From: Ichthyosporea sp. XGB-2017a
Lineage: Eukaryota > Opisthokonta > Ichthyosporea
Direction: 5' to 3'
Assembly (NCBI GenBank): GCA_002811675.1
Contig: PDIM01000016.1
Span: 147,696-192,369 of the forward strand
Length of the DNA stretch: 44,674 nt
The translations under genes and the position numbers were made by a program. The notes under the pieces were generated by a model. The model saw nothing but the letters and a program-made list of their open reading frames with translations. It did not search any database and had not been told where the DNA came from. Shown piece after piece: positions 29,194 through 39,087 of the stretch (positions are counted from its first letter, which is position 1; every line of letters begins with the position of its first letter).

Positions 29194-29649
29194 CTAGAAG
29201 AAGGAAGGATCAGCGAGTCTCATGTCATGTTGAAACCTGAAAAAGAAAGAAACAGAAACAAAAAGCAATATCAGGAAAAGAATTTGTTAATAATTTACAG
29301 ACCAGAAAAGCCGGTGGATTGATGGAAGGAACTGAATTTGTAATATAATCAAAGAAAAACACATACTTTGTCATTTCACTATTGACATTCGGAAACTGCT
29401 TTGGAATCGCCCAGTCCTTTTTGCCGCCTTCCGCACCCGGAGCAAAAGCGTACGAGTCCCAGCCCATTTCCTGTGAGGTGGTCACTGGGCGCGCATACAC
29501 GTCCCTGGGCCCATACGAGGTGCGTTGATTCTTACGAAGCATCCCGTGATATTTCTCTGCAGAGGTAATCTTCCCTGTCTGGTGTTTTTTTTTTGTTTTT
29601 TTTGAAGAGCCAGCCCAGATTAGAATGTATTTAAGTTTTCAGACGCACA

Positions 29650-29698
<49 letters not shown>

Positions 29699-29907
29699 TC
29701 ATACATAAATCGGGATACTTATGTTAATAAAGCAGAAGATTTGACGAAGTGGATTTCCTTTGAGTGCTATTAATTTACCTCAGGCAAGGGGGGCTTAGAA
29801 GTTTCCGGTTTGAAGTCCTTATGCTGATCCTCCTTCTTTACAGTATTTACACCGTGAGATTCAAAAACAGACTCACTCCCACAGAATGTTAGATGAAAGA
29901 AACCCAT
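29194..29907 (-). CDS. CFAP144: CFAP144 (FAM183), ciliary doublet protein, three exons
   Basis: Exons are 29907-29779, 29578-29367 and 29236-29194 (introns of 200 and 130 nt), together 127 residues; the human protein is 134. The diagnostic block is TTSQEMGWDS followed by NSEMTKFQ. It aligns with T.GQEIGWDSEPL...N.DITLYK in animal CFAP144, a small microtubule inner protein in axonemal doublets, as I recall it. Upstream residues include TSYGPRDVYARP. Joins were set by frame: GAG|GTAAAT to CAG|ACA, then AA|GTATGT to CAG|G. The first acceptor follows an A-rich rather than a pyrimidine tract, so the exon 1 join is the least sure part. Exon 1 starts MGFFHLTFCGS. Confidence 0.78.
29649..29697. repeat. 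(AAT)n microsatellite, about 16 copies
   Basis: A clean trinucleotide run of about 48 bp lies inside the first intron of CFAP144. It should vary in length between strains. Confidence 0.95.
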
Positions 29908-30338
29908 TCTGACACTTGTTCTTTTCTTTGACTAATTAAAGCTGTTGATTTTCAAAGAATGAGTTTTGTTTTGCTTTTTGTTTTTGTTTTAAAGTGATTT
30001 TACTCCTTTTCTTTCTTGTCTTGTGCTACATAAATTTCCTTTTTTCTTGTATGCTTTAAAGCTTATTTTTGTGCCAGAAATGTGCCTTAATTTTGGCTTT
30101 TCCACGTGACTTTTTTTTTCTCAGCTCTTCTCTTCTTTTTTTTAATTAATAAATATGGAAATTTTTTTTTTGAAGGAAAAGATAATTATTTATTTCTATT
30201 TTTATTTTTATTTGTGTGTGTGTGTGTTGCCTTTAAAAAATTATGTCCGCAGTTTGTGCATACGTGAAAACAAAAAATGAAACATCTCCTTTTTGGCTCT
30301 TCTTTTCATACTTTTTCACCTGCATTGGGATGTTTTAG
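29908..30338. other. Intergenic region, no gene seen
   Basis: The sequence is T-rich, with runs of T, a (tg)n stretch near 30212-30226 and ttatttatttctattttta words. It holds the CFAP144 promoter and the 3' flank of the LRR gene. No other feature is evident. Confidence 0.4.
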
Positions 30339-33300
30339 TTAAAAGTCACCAAAGATAATATCTGCGGACTCTTCACCAAATCTTGTGGATGAGGAAGCTG
30401 GCTCTTCATCTTCACAAGCATCATTTTCATTTGCACTCACCATCGGGCCTTTAACTTTTGTGGCGTTGGCCCCTTGTGCTTCTCGAGTAATCACTTTTCC
30501 TTCAATTTCTTCTACCATAGTGGTCAATTCCTGGGGAATTTCTTTTCCGCCAGGTTTGCGAAATTCAGAAGCATTATCATTATTATGGCCTTCCTTTACC
30601 TCCCCCTGCCCTACTTCGGCTTGTTTCTTGTTACTCTCCTTCCCCCCTTGTAAGTAATATTCTTTATAAGATTTGTACTTGTCCTTTAAGGAGGATGCGA
30701 AAATGCTGAACTTTCCGGGTTTTTCCACCTCTGTTTCTTTTCCTTGCTCGTGCTTCTCGTCTGTGGCTTGATCCTCAGTTGGTGTTGGTGATCGCTTTGG
30801 CTGTTCAGAATTCATTGTCGTGTTTGGAATGGATGTTTCTGCATCAGGTTGCTCTAGCAGAGGTCGTGCTCTCGGTGAAAGAGACACAGAAGGTACCACT
30901 GTTGACTCGGTACTGGGCGTTTCGTATTGAATTAGACTACATGAAGTGTCCTCCATTGATTGTGGTTTTTTTCTTCCGTCCTTTTGGTGAACACTCGATT
31001 TTCCTTGGCTGGTATTATAGGATGAAAGCGTCATAGAGATTTTCGATGAAAGCTCTCCCGCGGCGGCGGACAAGTTGAGAGACGTAGGGGCCCATGTCCT
31101 CCGCCTCGCTTTGCTTAGAGGATTTCCTCTCAAATTAAGAACGAAGACCGTGGCCGGAACACTTTGAAGACTTTTGTTTGCTGGAGCAGGAGATGGTGTA
31201 GACTCATGTCCTTCTGACATTCCTTTTAGCTGTGATACGAGTTCAGCTTTTATGGTGTAGGTAAATAAATGTCCTTTTTGAACATTTGGAATATCATAAG
31301 TTGTGTAGATGAAGTCATTTCCCTGGTCCTTTTCTTTCGAAGTAGCTCCCGCTTTTCCCTCTTCTTTTACCGTCGTAACTTGATCTTTGTTATCATCTGC
31401 AGGAGATGAATCTGCGGTTTCGCTTAAAGCAGAATTGTTATTTCCATCTCCCATGTGTTTAGTATAGTGTAAAAGAGCCATTAGCCTCGATTTTTTCCTT
31501 CTGGCCTTTACAGTGACCTTCAACTGAGGCTGTTCAGTCAAAAGATTATTTTCTAAGTCTATTCTTTGTAGTTTCAACAATCGACTAACATCCGGCTCTA
31601 TTGATTGCATTCGATTGTTTTTCAATGAAAGTATTCTCAGCCTGTGTAAATCAGTAATCTCAGAGGAGATACTAGAAAGTCTGTTATTGCTAAGTGACAA
31701 TACTTCAAGACGCTTTAAACCATGCATGCAATTATCTGGTATGGATTCTATTCGATTTGAGTCAAGCAATACAATCTCTAGCGAAGTCAACTTGCCAATT
31801 TCCAAGGGAAATGTTTCGAACCTGTTCTCTCTTAGATCTAATTCTGACAGGTTCATTAACATGCTCCCAGAGGGTGAATTCGCAACCTCGGGTGGAAAAG
31901 ACTGGATCCGATTTCCGGTCAAATGAAGTGTTTCCAAGCGATGCAAATGGCCAATAGAATTTGGTAAAGTTTGAATTTGATTGTTCATCGCTTCCAGTTC
32001 AACGAGCTTTTTCATTTGTCCGATTTTCTCAGGAAAATTTTGGATTTGGTTGTGACTGCAATGAAGAATCCTCAAATTAGATAGCTCACACATGCCATCT
32101 GGGAGGGCTTGTAACCTATTATTATTTACATGGAGAACATGAAGACCTTCTAGGCGATTGATATCAGAAGTTAGGAGGTGGAGCTGGTTAGTGCTTAGAT
32201 AAAGTGTCTTTAGCTCTTGAAGATTTTCAAATAGTCCCACTGGAAGCTCTCGAAGACAATTGTTATCAAGATAGAGAGTCTCCAGTACAATCAGGTGCCC
32301 TAATTCGATGGGCAGAAGTTGTAGAAGATTGTTGTCAAGATAAAGCACAGAAAGTCGCTGCAATCGACCAATTTCCTTTGGAATACTCTGCAGTTGATTG
32401 CACCTCACATGCAATTTTGTCAATGACATACACTCACCCAACGCAGGCGAAAGGCTTCGAAAACGATTGAAATCCAAAAGGAGTGTTTTCAAAGATTTCA
32501 AGCCACCTATGCTATCTGGGAGATTCTTTAGGTGATTATATCGCATATCCAACTCCGTCAAATTTGAAAGGTTTCCAAACTCTTCAGGGACGACCTCTAT
32601 ATGATTGTACTTTAAGTGCAGAATGGCCAGGTTAGACAATTCGCCTATGCAAGGCGGTATGTTGGAAACCTGGTTGTTATCAAGATACAGTGCATGAAGC
32701 TGCGTAAACTTATTGATATTGATGGGAACGGAAATAAGCTTGTTGTATTTTAAGTTAAGGTCTTTCAATTGGTTCAAGTTGAACACTTCTTCGGGGATTT
32801 CTTCAAGTCCATTGTAGCGTAAATCCAAACCCTGAAGATGCGTAAGTTCACTCATCTCCTTTAACAGTTCTGTAAACCATGAGGTATCAGCCATCTGCGC
32901 ATCCAGCATTGCCAATTCATCAAGGTCTGACCACAATGTCTCGTGCTGGCTTAATCGTAATTTTGTGTTAGGATTTTCCCCAAGTTTACTCACTTCGATC
33001 GGCAAAGAGCGAATCGGGTTGTATCGCAAGTCCAGTTCTTTCAGTTGAGTCATTTTCCCTAATTCCATGGGCAAGGTCTGTAATTGATTGTATTTTAGGC
33101 GAAGCACCTTTAAGCTTTCAATATTTCCCATTTCTGGAGGAAGCATCTGTAAGCTATTCGCATTCAGAACCAGCTCTTCGAGATTTATACAGCTGTATAT
33201 TTGAGGAGGAATTGACTGCAGCTGATTGTGCTCGGCATTGAAAACTATTAGCTGAGGAAGTCCAACCAATTTTTTAGCACTTCCACTTTGAAATTGACTC

Positions 33301-35978
33301 CCCGAACTCCCCTTTCGCATTCCTTTAGTCACACACGAGAAAAAGTCTGAGTGTATTTCATTTAAATAGTTATGGCTGACAGTAATTTCGGTTAAATTTT
33401 CGAGCTGACCAAGATAGCCAGGCAGAACTTTTAAACGGTTATAGTCCAAGTGAAGTGTTCTCAAAGAGCTCAGCTGAGAAATTTCTTGTGGTAGATGATC
33501 AATTTGATTTACACCCAGATTTAACAAGCGAAGATTTCCCAATCGCCCAATATCTTCGGGTATTACTTCAATTTGATTACACTCGGCTTTAAGTTCCACT
33601 AGCAGAGTCAATTTACCAATGCTTTCTGGAAGCTCTTCAAGAAGATTATTATTGATATGCAAGAGTTCTAACGCGAGCAAGCTATTGAATGATTTCTTTG
33701 GGAGTTTCTGTATCATGTTGCTCTGCATTTGAAGCTTTCGCAAGTTTCTCAGGTTTCCAATCTCTTCAGGAATTTGTGTCAATTGATTGTTCCCCACTAA
33801 AAGCACTTTGAGGTTTTTAAGCTGACCTATTTCCTTTGGGAGATACTCTAGATGATTTGTGTCAAGATAGAGTACCTCTAAACGCATCAAACCACCAATG
33901 CTCCTTGGTATGGACATCATTTGATTATTATCTGCATAAAGCACTTCTAAACGAGACAATTTGCCTATCTCTTCAGGAAGTCGATGCAATTGGTTATTAT
34001 CCAAGTAAAGAATCTCCAAGTCTTCCAGCAGACAAATAGAGTCGGGCAGATATATGATTTCATTGAAGCGAATGTCAAGTTCGCGTAAGCATTTCAAACT
34101 TGTACCAATCTCATCAGGAAGAGAGTGAAGGCGATTATAGCGCACATGAAGCTTTGTGAGGTATTTACAGGTCGCTACGACAAGAGGTCGAAGAGGCAGA
34201 GAAGCTGCTTGGTCATTTAAAATATCATCTTTGTCAGATTTGGCAGAGTTAGCAGTGTCAGTATCTGATGGATCTGTCGCGATGGCTTGGCGCGGATGTT
34301 CGGAATGTTTTTCTGCTTCCGGGAGGGTATCTTTAAGGATTTCTTTATCGATGGAATTAGACGCGCGAAGAGATGACACATGACGGCTTTCGAGTGTAGC
34401 ATAATCGTCCATTGGGAAGTTTTGTTCGGGAGAGGAGAATATCTCTTTTGATAGGTGATTCAGCGAATTGTAGTCCAGATAGATGTACTTCACTTTGGTC
34501 ATACCACTAAGGAAATATTCCGGAATTGTTGAAAGGCTGTTGTGACGAAGATCAAGCTCTCGTAAATTCTTCAATCCAAAGCCCAAGCAATCTGGTATTT
34601 CAGAAAAGTGATTGTATTTGAGATCAAGATCTTTCAATGTGGTAAGATTACGAAATGATAAGGGCAAATCGCTGAGGTAGTTATTGGAAAGAAACAAGGT
34701 TTCCAGATTGTGCAACTGCCCAATCTCATCAGGTAGAGCTGAGAGAAAATTAAATCTTAAATACAGCACCTTAAGGCTAAGCAGGCCACCGATTTGCTCA
34801 GGAAGAATGGTTAGCCGATTGTTATCCAAGAATAGACTGTGAAGGTTCTGCAGGAAACTAATGGACGGCGGAATGTTTTTCAGGAGATTGCTTCTCATGT
34901 CTAATACTTTGAGATTGTTCAAATGAAATGTCTGATCAGGTATCCCTTCTAATAGCCTGAAGCGCAGCTCTACATGATCCGCCTTATGCTTCCCCGCCTC
35001 CTTAATAATCTCCTCTACACTCATCAAAGCAGTCGTTCGAAAGAATCTCCCCGTTGATCCATTCGATATCTGACCACCACCACTCGGGAGGTGAGCAGGT
35101 TCCGGATCTGTCTTCCGCCGCATGTTTGTCATGATAGCCTCTTTAGCCTTTTGCCCGATATTATAATCAATAGAGTGACCTTGATTAGCATTTTGATTGT
35201 GGGATTGTTGCTGTTCTTGCAATCCTCTGAGGTAGTTTCCTGGTCCTGGTCCAAAACTAGTCATATCCATCTCCACTCGACTAGAGTTTAAACTACTGGT
35301 GCGGGTGGATCCACCACTCCCCGTACCAACCAAGGTGGAGGAGGAAGGGAAGGGAAGGAAGGTGGACAAATCTTCTCTACTCTCCGCTGTGTGATGGCAT
35401 GAGCTGCTCCCTCCAGGTGTTGAGTAACCTGAACTGGATCCCGAGCGATAATGAGACTGGTGATTGTTGCCGTTGTGATGATGGAAATAATTGTTGTGCT
35501 GTTGAGTTTGAGCATCATTGCTTAATTCCGGATCAATGAATACCTCAGGCTGGGGAGGAGGACACTCATCCTCTTTTTGATCATTCTCCCCTTTTCTGTT
35601 ATCCTCCTCCTTTTCGTGAGATGTTGTGGTTGAGAATTTATCTTCGCCCAAATTGCCAATAATGCTACCTTCTTCCTGACCCAAATCAACAGAAGCAAGC
35701 TCATTGACATCAATTATCCCTCCCGGCCAGGAAGATTCCCCTTTCTGATCCCATTCCAGCGTGTTCTCTTTCCCCCTTTTCTGCTCGTCTTCAGTTCCTC
35801 TCCCCTCGGGGGAAATTTCAGCAACTTTGTTGCTTAGAATACTCCCTCTTCTGTCATCATTATCATTAGTATGACTATCATTACTATTATTAGAAGTTAT
35901 TGTAGGAATGGCCCCTATGGATTCGACATTCTTCTCCTGTTCCTGTTGACCGGCAACAGGATTACCTGAATCCCCCAT
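30339..35978 (-). CDS. Giant leucine-rich repeat scaffold protein
   Basis: The protein has 1879 residues in one exon. Residues 1-320 are disordered, rich in Ser, Gly, Asn, His and Gln. About 325-1480 is a near-continuous array of more than 40 LRRs of the 23-residue SHOC2/PIRL type (LPxxIGxLxxLxxLxLxxNxL). Two inserts interrupt it: an acidic Ser/Asp segment at about 515-600 and a helical one at about 1005-1045 (ETLWSDLDELAMLDAQMADT). The C-terminal 400 residues are charged and disordered apart from SSLKDKYKSYKEYYLQ; the end is DIIFGDF. There is no kinase, GTPase (ROCO), PDZ or membrane segment. Such arrays act as protein-binding scaffolds. The exact partner or family is unknown. The gene is divergent from RPN7. 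Confidence 0.9.
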   Translation of the reverse strand: MGDSGNPVAGQQEQEKNVESIGAIPTITSNNSNDSHTNDNDDRRGSILSNKVAEISPEGRGTEDEQKRGKENTLEWDQKGESSWPGGIIDVNELASVDLGQEEGSIIGNLGEDKFSTTTSHEKEEDNRKGENDQKEDECPPPQPEVFIDPELSNDAQTQQHNNYFHHHNGNNHQSHYRSGSSSGYSTPGGSSSCHHTAESREDLSTFLPFPSSSTLVGTGSGGSTRTSSLNSSRVEMDMTSFGPGPGNYLRGLQEQQQSHNQNANQGHSIDYNIGQKAKEAIMTNMRRKTDPEPAHLPSGGGQISNGSTGRFFRTTALMSVEEIIKEAGKHKADHVELRFRLLEGIPDQTFHLNNLKVLDMRSNLLKNIPPSISFLQNLHSLFLDNNRLTILPEQIGGLLSLKVLYLRFNFLSALPDEIGQLHNLETLFLSNNYLSDLPLSFRNLTTLKDLDLKYNHFSEIPDCLGFGLKNLRELDLRHNSLSTIPEYFLSGMTKVKYIYLDYNSLNHLSKEIFSSPEQNFPMDDYATLESRHVSSLRASNSIDKEILKDTLPEAEKHSEHPRQAIATDPSDTDTANSAKSDKDDILNDQAASLPLRPLVVATCKYLTKLHVRYNRLHSLPDEIGTSLKCLRELDIRFNEIIYLPDSICLLEDLEILYLDNNQLHRLPEEIGKLSRLEVLYADNNQMMSIPRSIGGLMRLEVLYLDTNHLEYLPKEIGQLKNLKVLLVGNNQLTQIPEEIGNLRNLRKLQMQSNMIQKLPKKSFNSLLALELLHINNNLLEELPESIGKLTLLVELKAECNQIEVIPEDIGRLGNLRLLNLGVNQIDHLPQEISQLSSLRTLHLDYNRLKVLPGYLGQLENLTEITVSHNYLNEIHSDFFSCVTKGMRKGSSGSQFQSGSAKKLVGLPQLIVFNAEHNQLQSIPPQIYSCINLEELVLNANSLQMLPPEMGNIESLKVLRLKYNQLQTLPMELGKMTQLKELDLRYNPIRSLPIEVSKLGENPNTKLRLSQHETLWSDLDELAMLDAQMADTSWFTELLKEMSELTHLQGLDLRYNGLEEIPEEVFNLNQLKDLNLKYNKLISVPININKFTQLHALYLDNNQVSNIPPCIGELSNLAILHLKYNHIEVVPEEFGNLSNLTELDMRYNHLKNLPDSIGGLKSLKTLLLDFNRFRSLSPALGECMSLTKLHVRCNQLQSIPKEIGRLQRLSVLYLDNNLLQLLPIELGHLIVLETLYLDNNCLRELPVGLFENLQELKTLYLSTNQLHLLTSDINRLEGLHVLHVNNNRLQALPDGMCELSNLRILHCSHNQIQNFPEKIGQMKKLVELEAMNNQIQTLPNSIGHLHRLETLHLTGNRIQSFPPEVANSPSGSMLMNLSELDLRENRFETFPLEIGKLTSLEIVLLDSNRIESIPDNCMHGLKRLEVLSLSNNRLSSISSEITDLHRLRILSLKNNRMQSIEPDVSRLLKLQRIDLENNLLTEQPQLKVTVKARRKKSRLMALLHYTKHMGDGNNNSALSETADSSPADDNKDQVTTVKEEGKAGATSKEKDQGNDFIYTTYDIPNVQKGHLFTYTIKAELVSQLKGMSEGHESTPSPAPANKSLQSVPATVFVLNLRGNPLSKARRRTWAPTSLNLSAAAGELSSKISMTLSSYNTSQGKSSVHQKDGRKKPQSMEDTSCSLIQYETPSTESTVVPSVSLSPRARPLLEQPDAETSIPNTTMNSEQPKRSPTPTEDQATDEKHEQGKETEVEKPGKFSIFASSLKDKYKSYKEYYLQGGKESNKKQAEVGQGEVKEGHNNDNASEFRKPGGKEIPQELTTMVEEIEGKVITREAQGANATKVKGPMVSANENDACEDEEPASSSTRFGEESADIIFGDF

Positions 35979-36565
35979 AATACCTCTTTACCTGTGGCTC
36001 TTTCTTTCCTTTGCTATAGTGATCTCCCTCCTTCTCCCTCTTTCTCTTGGTCTCTCTTAGTAATTGGGGAATGTTCTTTAGATTGATCGGTTGCTTCGTC
36101 GGGATAAGTTGGGTTTTCTCATAAAAAGCGAATTATTAGCAGAATACATAATGCTCAGTTTACAAAAAAGGAAATTCAATAAACAGAACAAAAAAAAACA
36201 AGGAATTTTCATTAGTTACCATTTACTAAATATAGTAATTTACACCTTGTCTTTAACCAATAGTATTTCATTAAAATAAAAAAAGTGGATTTAAATAGGT
36301 AAATTGGAGGTTTTCTAAGCCAACCAGATGCTAGATAAATCGGTATGTAGCACCTTATAAAGAAAAATTGTTTTCCTTTTTTCCCATATTTTTTTTTCTG
36401 GCTTTTTTTTTTTTCTGACGACTCGTGCTTTTTTTGCTTTTTTTGCTTTTTTTGTTTTCGTTTTCGTTCTTTTTTCTTTTCTTTTTTTTTTTAAAAACAG
36501 TTCAGGTCAAATCAGAAAATAAAATCAAGCTAAAAGAAAAACAAAAAACAACCAACCAACCAATA
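35979..36565. promoter_or_regulatory. Divergent promoter region between LRR gene and RPN7
   Basis: No gene is visible in these 587 bp. Pyrimidine-rich leaders flank both starts, and a ctttttttg word repeats in tandem near 36427-36455 just before RPN7. The frame upstream of the RPN7 ATG stays open but encodes only Leu/Phe from the T tract, so it is not part of the protein. Confidence 0.45.
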
Positions 36566-37998
36566 ATGACTGTGCTGGACGAAACAGAAGGCGGACTGGC
36601 CAAGAATCCCAATCTTGAACTTGCCAGTCACTTATTCTTGCTTACCTCACAGACTGTGGATCAGCAAGACAGGAAGGGAATCACCGCTAAAGTAATGGCG
36701 GAGATTAAAGAAAAGAGTAAGTGGGCCTTTGTGGGGGATTAACACCTTTGAATTGAGCAAAAAGAAAACACATGAAAAAAGAGAAAACTAATCGTTAAAG
36801 TTTTGTGTCGTGGGGGTTTTCTTTCTTTGTTTTTTTTTTTCTTTTGTAGATATGTATGGCTTTTACAGTTACTTTTGTGAAGAAACGGGTCAGGCTGTGG
36901 ATAAGGCACTTCTTTCGAATATGACAAAGTTTGGTGAAGATAAAGTAAAAGCCTTTGATGAAAAAATCGAAGATGCGGTGAAGAATTTGGGCGAGACGGA
37001 AATTAGGGAAGCAAATTTAGAAAAGTCGGAATTTTTGTGTTCGGTCGGAGATAAAGAGGCGGCGTTGGCTGCGTTTGATGTGACTTTTGAGAAAACTGTT
37101 TCTTTGGGTCAGAGATTAGACATTGTGTTTAATATGATCCGCATTGGGATTTTCTATATGGACCACAAGCTTATCACAACACAGATTGAACGCGCAAAGA
37201 AACTTATCGATGAGGGAGGTGATTGGGATCGTCGTAATCGGCTTAAGGTATATGAGGCCACTTATGCAATGTCTATTCGTGATTTCAAAAAGGCCGCATT
37301 GCTGTTTTTGGACGCGCTTGCCACTTTTACGTCTTATGAGTTGATGGATTATCAGAAGTTTGTGTGCTACACCGTCTTTTGCTGCTCCATTTCTTTGGAC
37401 CGTGTGGAGTTGAAGAAGAAGGTGATCAAGTCTCCTGAAGTCTTGGAAGTGCTCCATACACTTCCAGATATCAGCGAGTACATGAACTCCCTCTATGAAT
37501 GCAGATATGCAACCTTCTTTAAGAAATTGGGTAAGTATAGTTTGGTTTTGGAAACGAAGAAGGGGATCTTCTTGTTGTGGTTTGGTTTAGTTTCGTATTT
37601 GAAATAGTTTTTAACTTTTTTTTTCCTTTTTTTTATATATATATGTGTGTGTAGCCATTGTTGAGTCCTTTTTTCGCCACGATAGACTTTTGGCGGTCCA
37701 TTGTAGATATTTTGTTCGTGAAATGCGAATTGTTGCGTATGCGCAGCTGCTTGAATCTTACCGCTCATTAACCCTTCAATCAATGGCAGATTCGTTTGGG
37801 GTGTCTGTTGGATTCATCGACCGTGAGTTGGCCCGTTTTATTTCGGCTGGAAGATTGAACTGTAAAATTGATAAAGTCAACAATATTGTGGAGACAAACA
37901 GGCCTGACTCAAAAAATGCGCAGTATCAGAGTGCTATTAAAAAGGGTGATATCTTGCTTAATCGCATTCAGAAGCTCAGTCGTGTAATTAACATTTGA
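36566..37998 (+). CDS. PSMD6: 26S proteasome regulatory subunit RPN7 (PSMD6), three exons
   Basis: Exons are 36566-36716, 36850-37530 and 37655-37998; the introns are 133 and 124 nt, both GTAAGT...TAG. The product is 391 residues (human 389). It is a lid subunit of the 19S particle, a structural helical-repeat protein with a C-terminal PCI domain. Diagnostic stretches are [81 protein letters not shown] and KLSRVINI, all close to animal RPN7. Splice joins restore this alignment exactly (KEK-NMYGFY and KKL-AIVESFF). The first ~45 residues are less conserved. Probably constitutively expressed. Confidence 0.97.
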
Positions 37999-38343
37999 GC
38001 GGCTCTATCTTTTGAATGCCTTTTATTTCCTTTTCTTAATGGAGATATTAATGAATAGTGGGATGGAAATTACCTTGGGGCTGAATGACGTGGCTCAGCT
38101 GCTTCGAGGCATGGCTATGGAATGCGGAGAACTGAAAGAAAGCAGAAAGGTAAAAGCAAGAAGAAAAAGGGTCTGGGAGAGAAGAATTTGTAGATGAAAG
38201 TATATGCAAAATAAAAGAATGTACAATTATATCACGATTATTGCCTCAGTTGCCCCCTTTTTTTTTGGTGATGTTTATTTCTTGTCCATACAAATAACAA
38301 TAATAATGCAGACTTTTAGTATCACGTGTTTCTCATTTTTGTC
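37999..38343. other. Convergent intergenic region, RPN7 3' UTR
   Basis: An AATAAA at 38209-38214 probably serves RPN7. A 61-codon open frame at 38012-38197 has no family signature. No other gene is seen. Confidence 0.45.
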
Positions 38344-38668
38344 CTACTTTTGTTTGGAAGATTGGATGGACTTTTGAATGGCATTTAGTTTTTGCAAATG
38401 AGATGATGTAGGTGGGAAAGTTTCAAGCACGTCGATTGTCCGAGAGGGCTTTAAGGCAACAGATCCTCCAAACCCCATTAGATGAAGCAATTCTGAAATC
38501 ATCTAGTTAGTATATGTAGTAGAGAAAGCGTACACATGCGCTAGAGGTATACTTACCAATGACCCTATTGCTATCTTTCGTTTCGATTTTTGACAACCCT
38601 AGGTGCGATGCTGCTCGACCACAAGCTTCGACAATCGAATCGAAGTAAAATTCTAAAGCTTCTTTCAT
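38344..38668 (-). CDS. TAF12: TAF12-like histone-fold protein, last two exons
   Basis: Exons are 38668-38557 and 38492-38344, with a 64-nt GTAAGT...TTCAG intron, giving 86 residues from the ATG at 38668. The sequence runs EFYFDSIVEACGRAASHLGL, then SKIETKDSNRVIELLHLMGF, and ends SHLQKLNAIQKSI. It matches the end of the TAF12 histone fold as I remember it: DFIESVVTAACQLAKHRKS, LEVKDVQLHLERxW, and a final KQRMALI helix. TAF12 is a TFIID and SAGA subunit. The start of the fold (helix 1 and part of helix 2) is missing. A TTCAG acceptor just upstream of the ATG (exon would start at 38671), after a long T tract, suggests an upstream exon that I cannot locate. Family call moderate; the 5' end is incomplete. 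Confidence 0.5.
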
Positions 38669-38682
38669 AAACTGAAGATAGG

Positions 38683-38694
38683 AAAAAAAAAAAA

Positions 38695-38741
<47 letters not shown>
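38683..38741. repeat. Long poly(A)/poly(T) tract
   Basis: Twelve A, one C, then 46 uninterrupted A on the plus strand. Read on the minus strand it is a T tract immediately before the CCTATCTTCAG that could be the acceptor of the TAF12-like gene. Confidence 0.95.
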
Positions 38742-38743
<2 letters not shown>

Positions 38744-39087
38744 AAATCCCCAAAATCAAATCAAATATTTGTATGGCATTTTTTCATAGTAAATTTTTTT
38801 GATAATTCTTTCGTTCTTTTGCGCGGGAAGTCGTCTCTAGACTGCCCCACAGTCCACACGGGCCACGGGGCCAGGACTCAGGAGGAGTTATATTCCCTCG
38901 AGGGATATTCAATGTAGCTAGCTGCTCATGCATAGCTCTGATAGATAGATAGCGCACTTCTCCCTTCGCTGGACTGACTGGAAGGAAGATTAGCTAGAAG
39001 GAGGAGGAGAGGCTGACTGACTCAGTGATTGGTTGGTAAAATAACTGATGTAAGAGGAGGAATTAGGTGATATAACTATAGAGGACG
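38742..39087. promoter_or_regulatory. Divergent region upstream of the LRR-RRM gene
   Basis: These 346 bp hold the promoter of the gene starting at 39088, and perhaps an undetected first exon of the TAF12-like gene on the minus strand. A minus-strand frame from an ATG near 38931 stays open for about 49 codons (starts MHEQLATLNIPRGNIT) without a family signature. A palindrome, ccctcgaggg, lies at 38895-38904, and a (gata)n stretch at 38939-38951. Confidence 0.35.

Noticed and set aside
36425-36565. N-terminal extension of RPN7 upstream of 36566
   Set aside because: The open frame there encodes only Leu/Phe from a T tract; the protein from 36566 already has the family's normal length.
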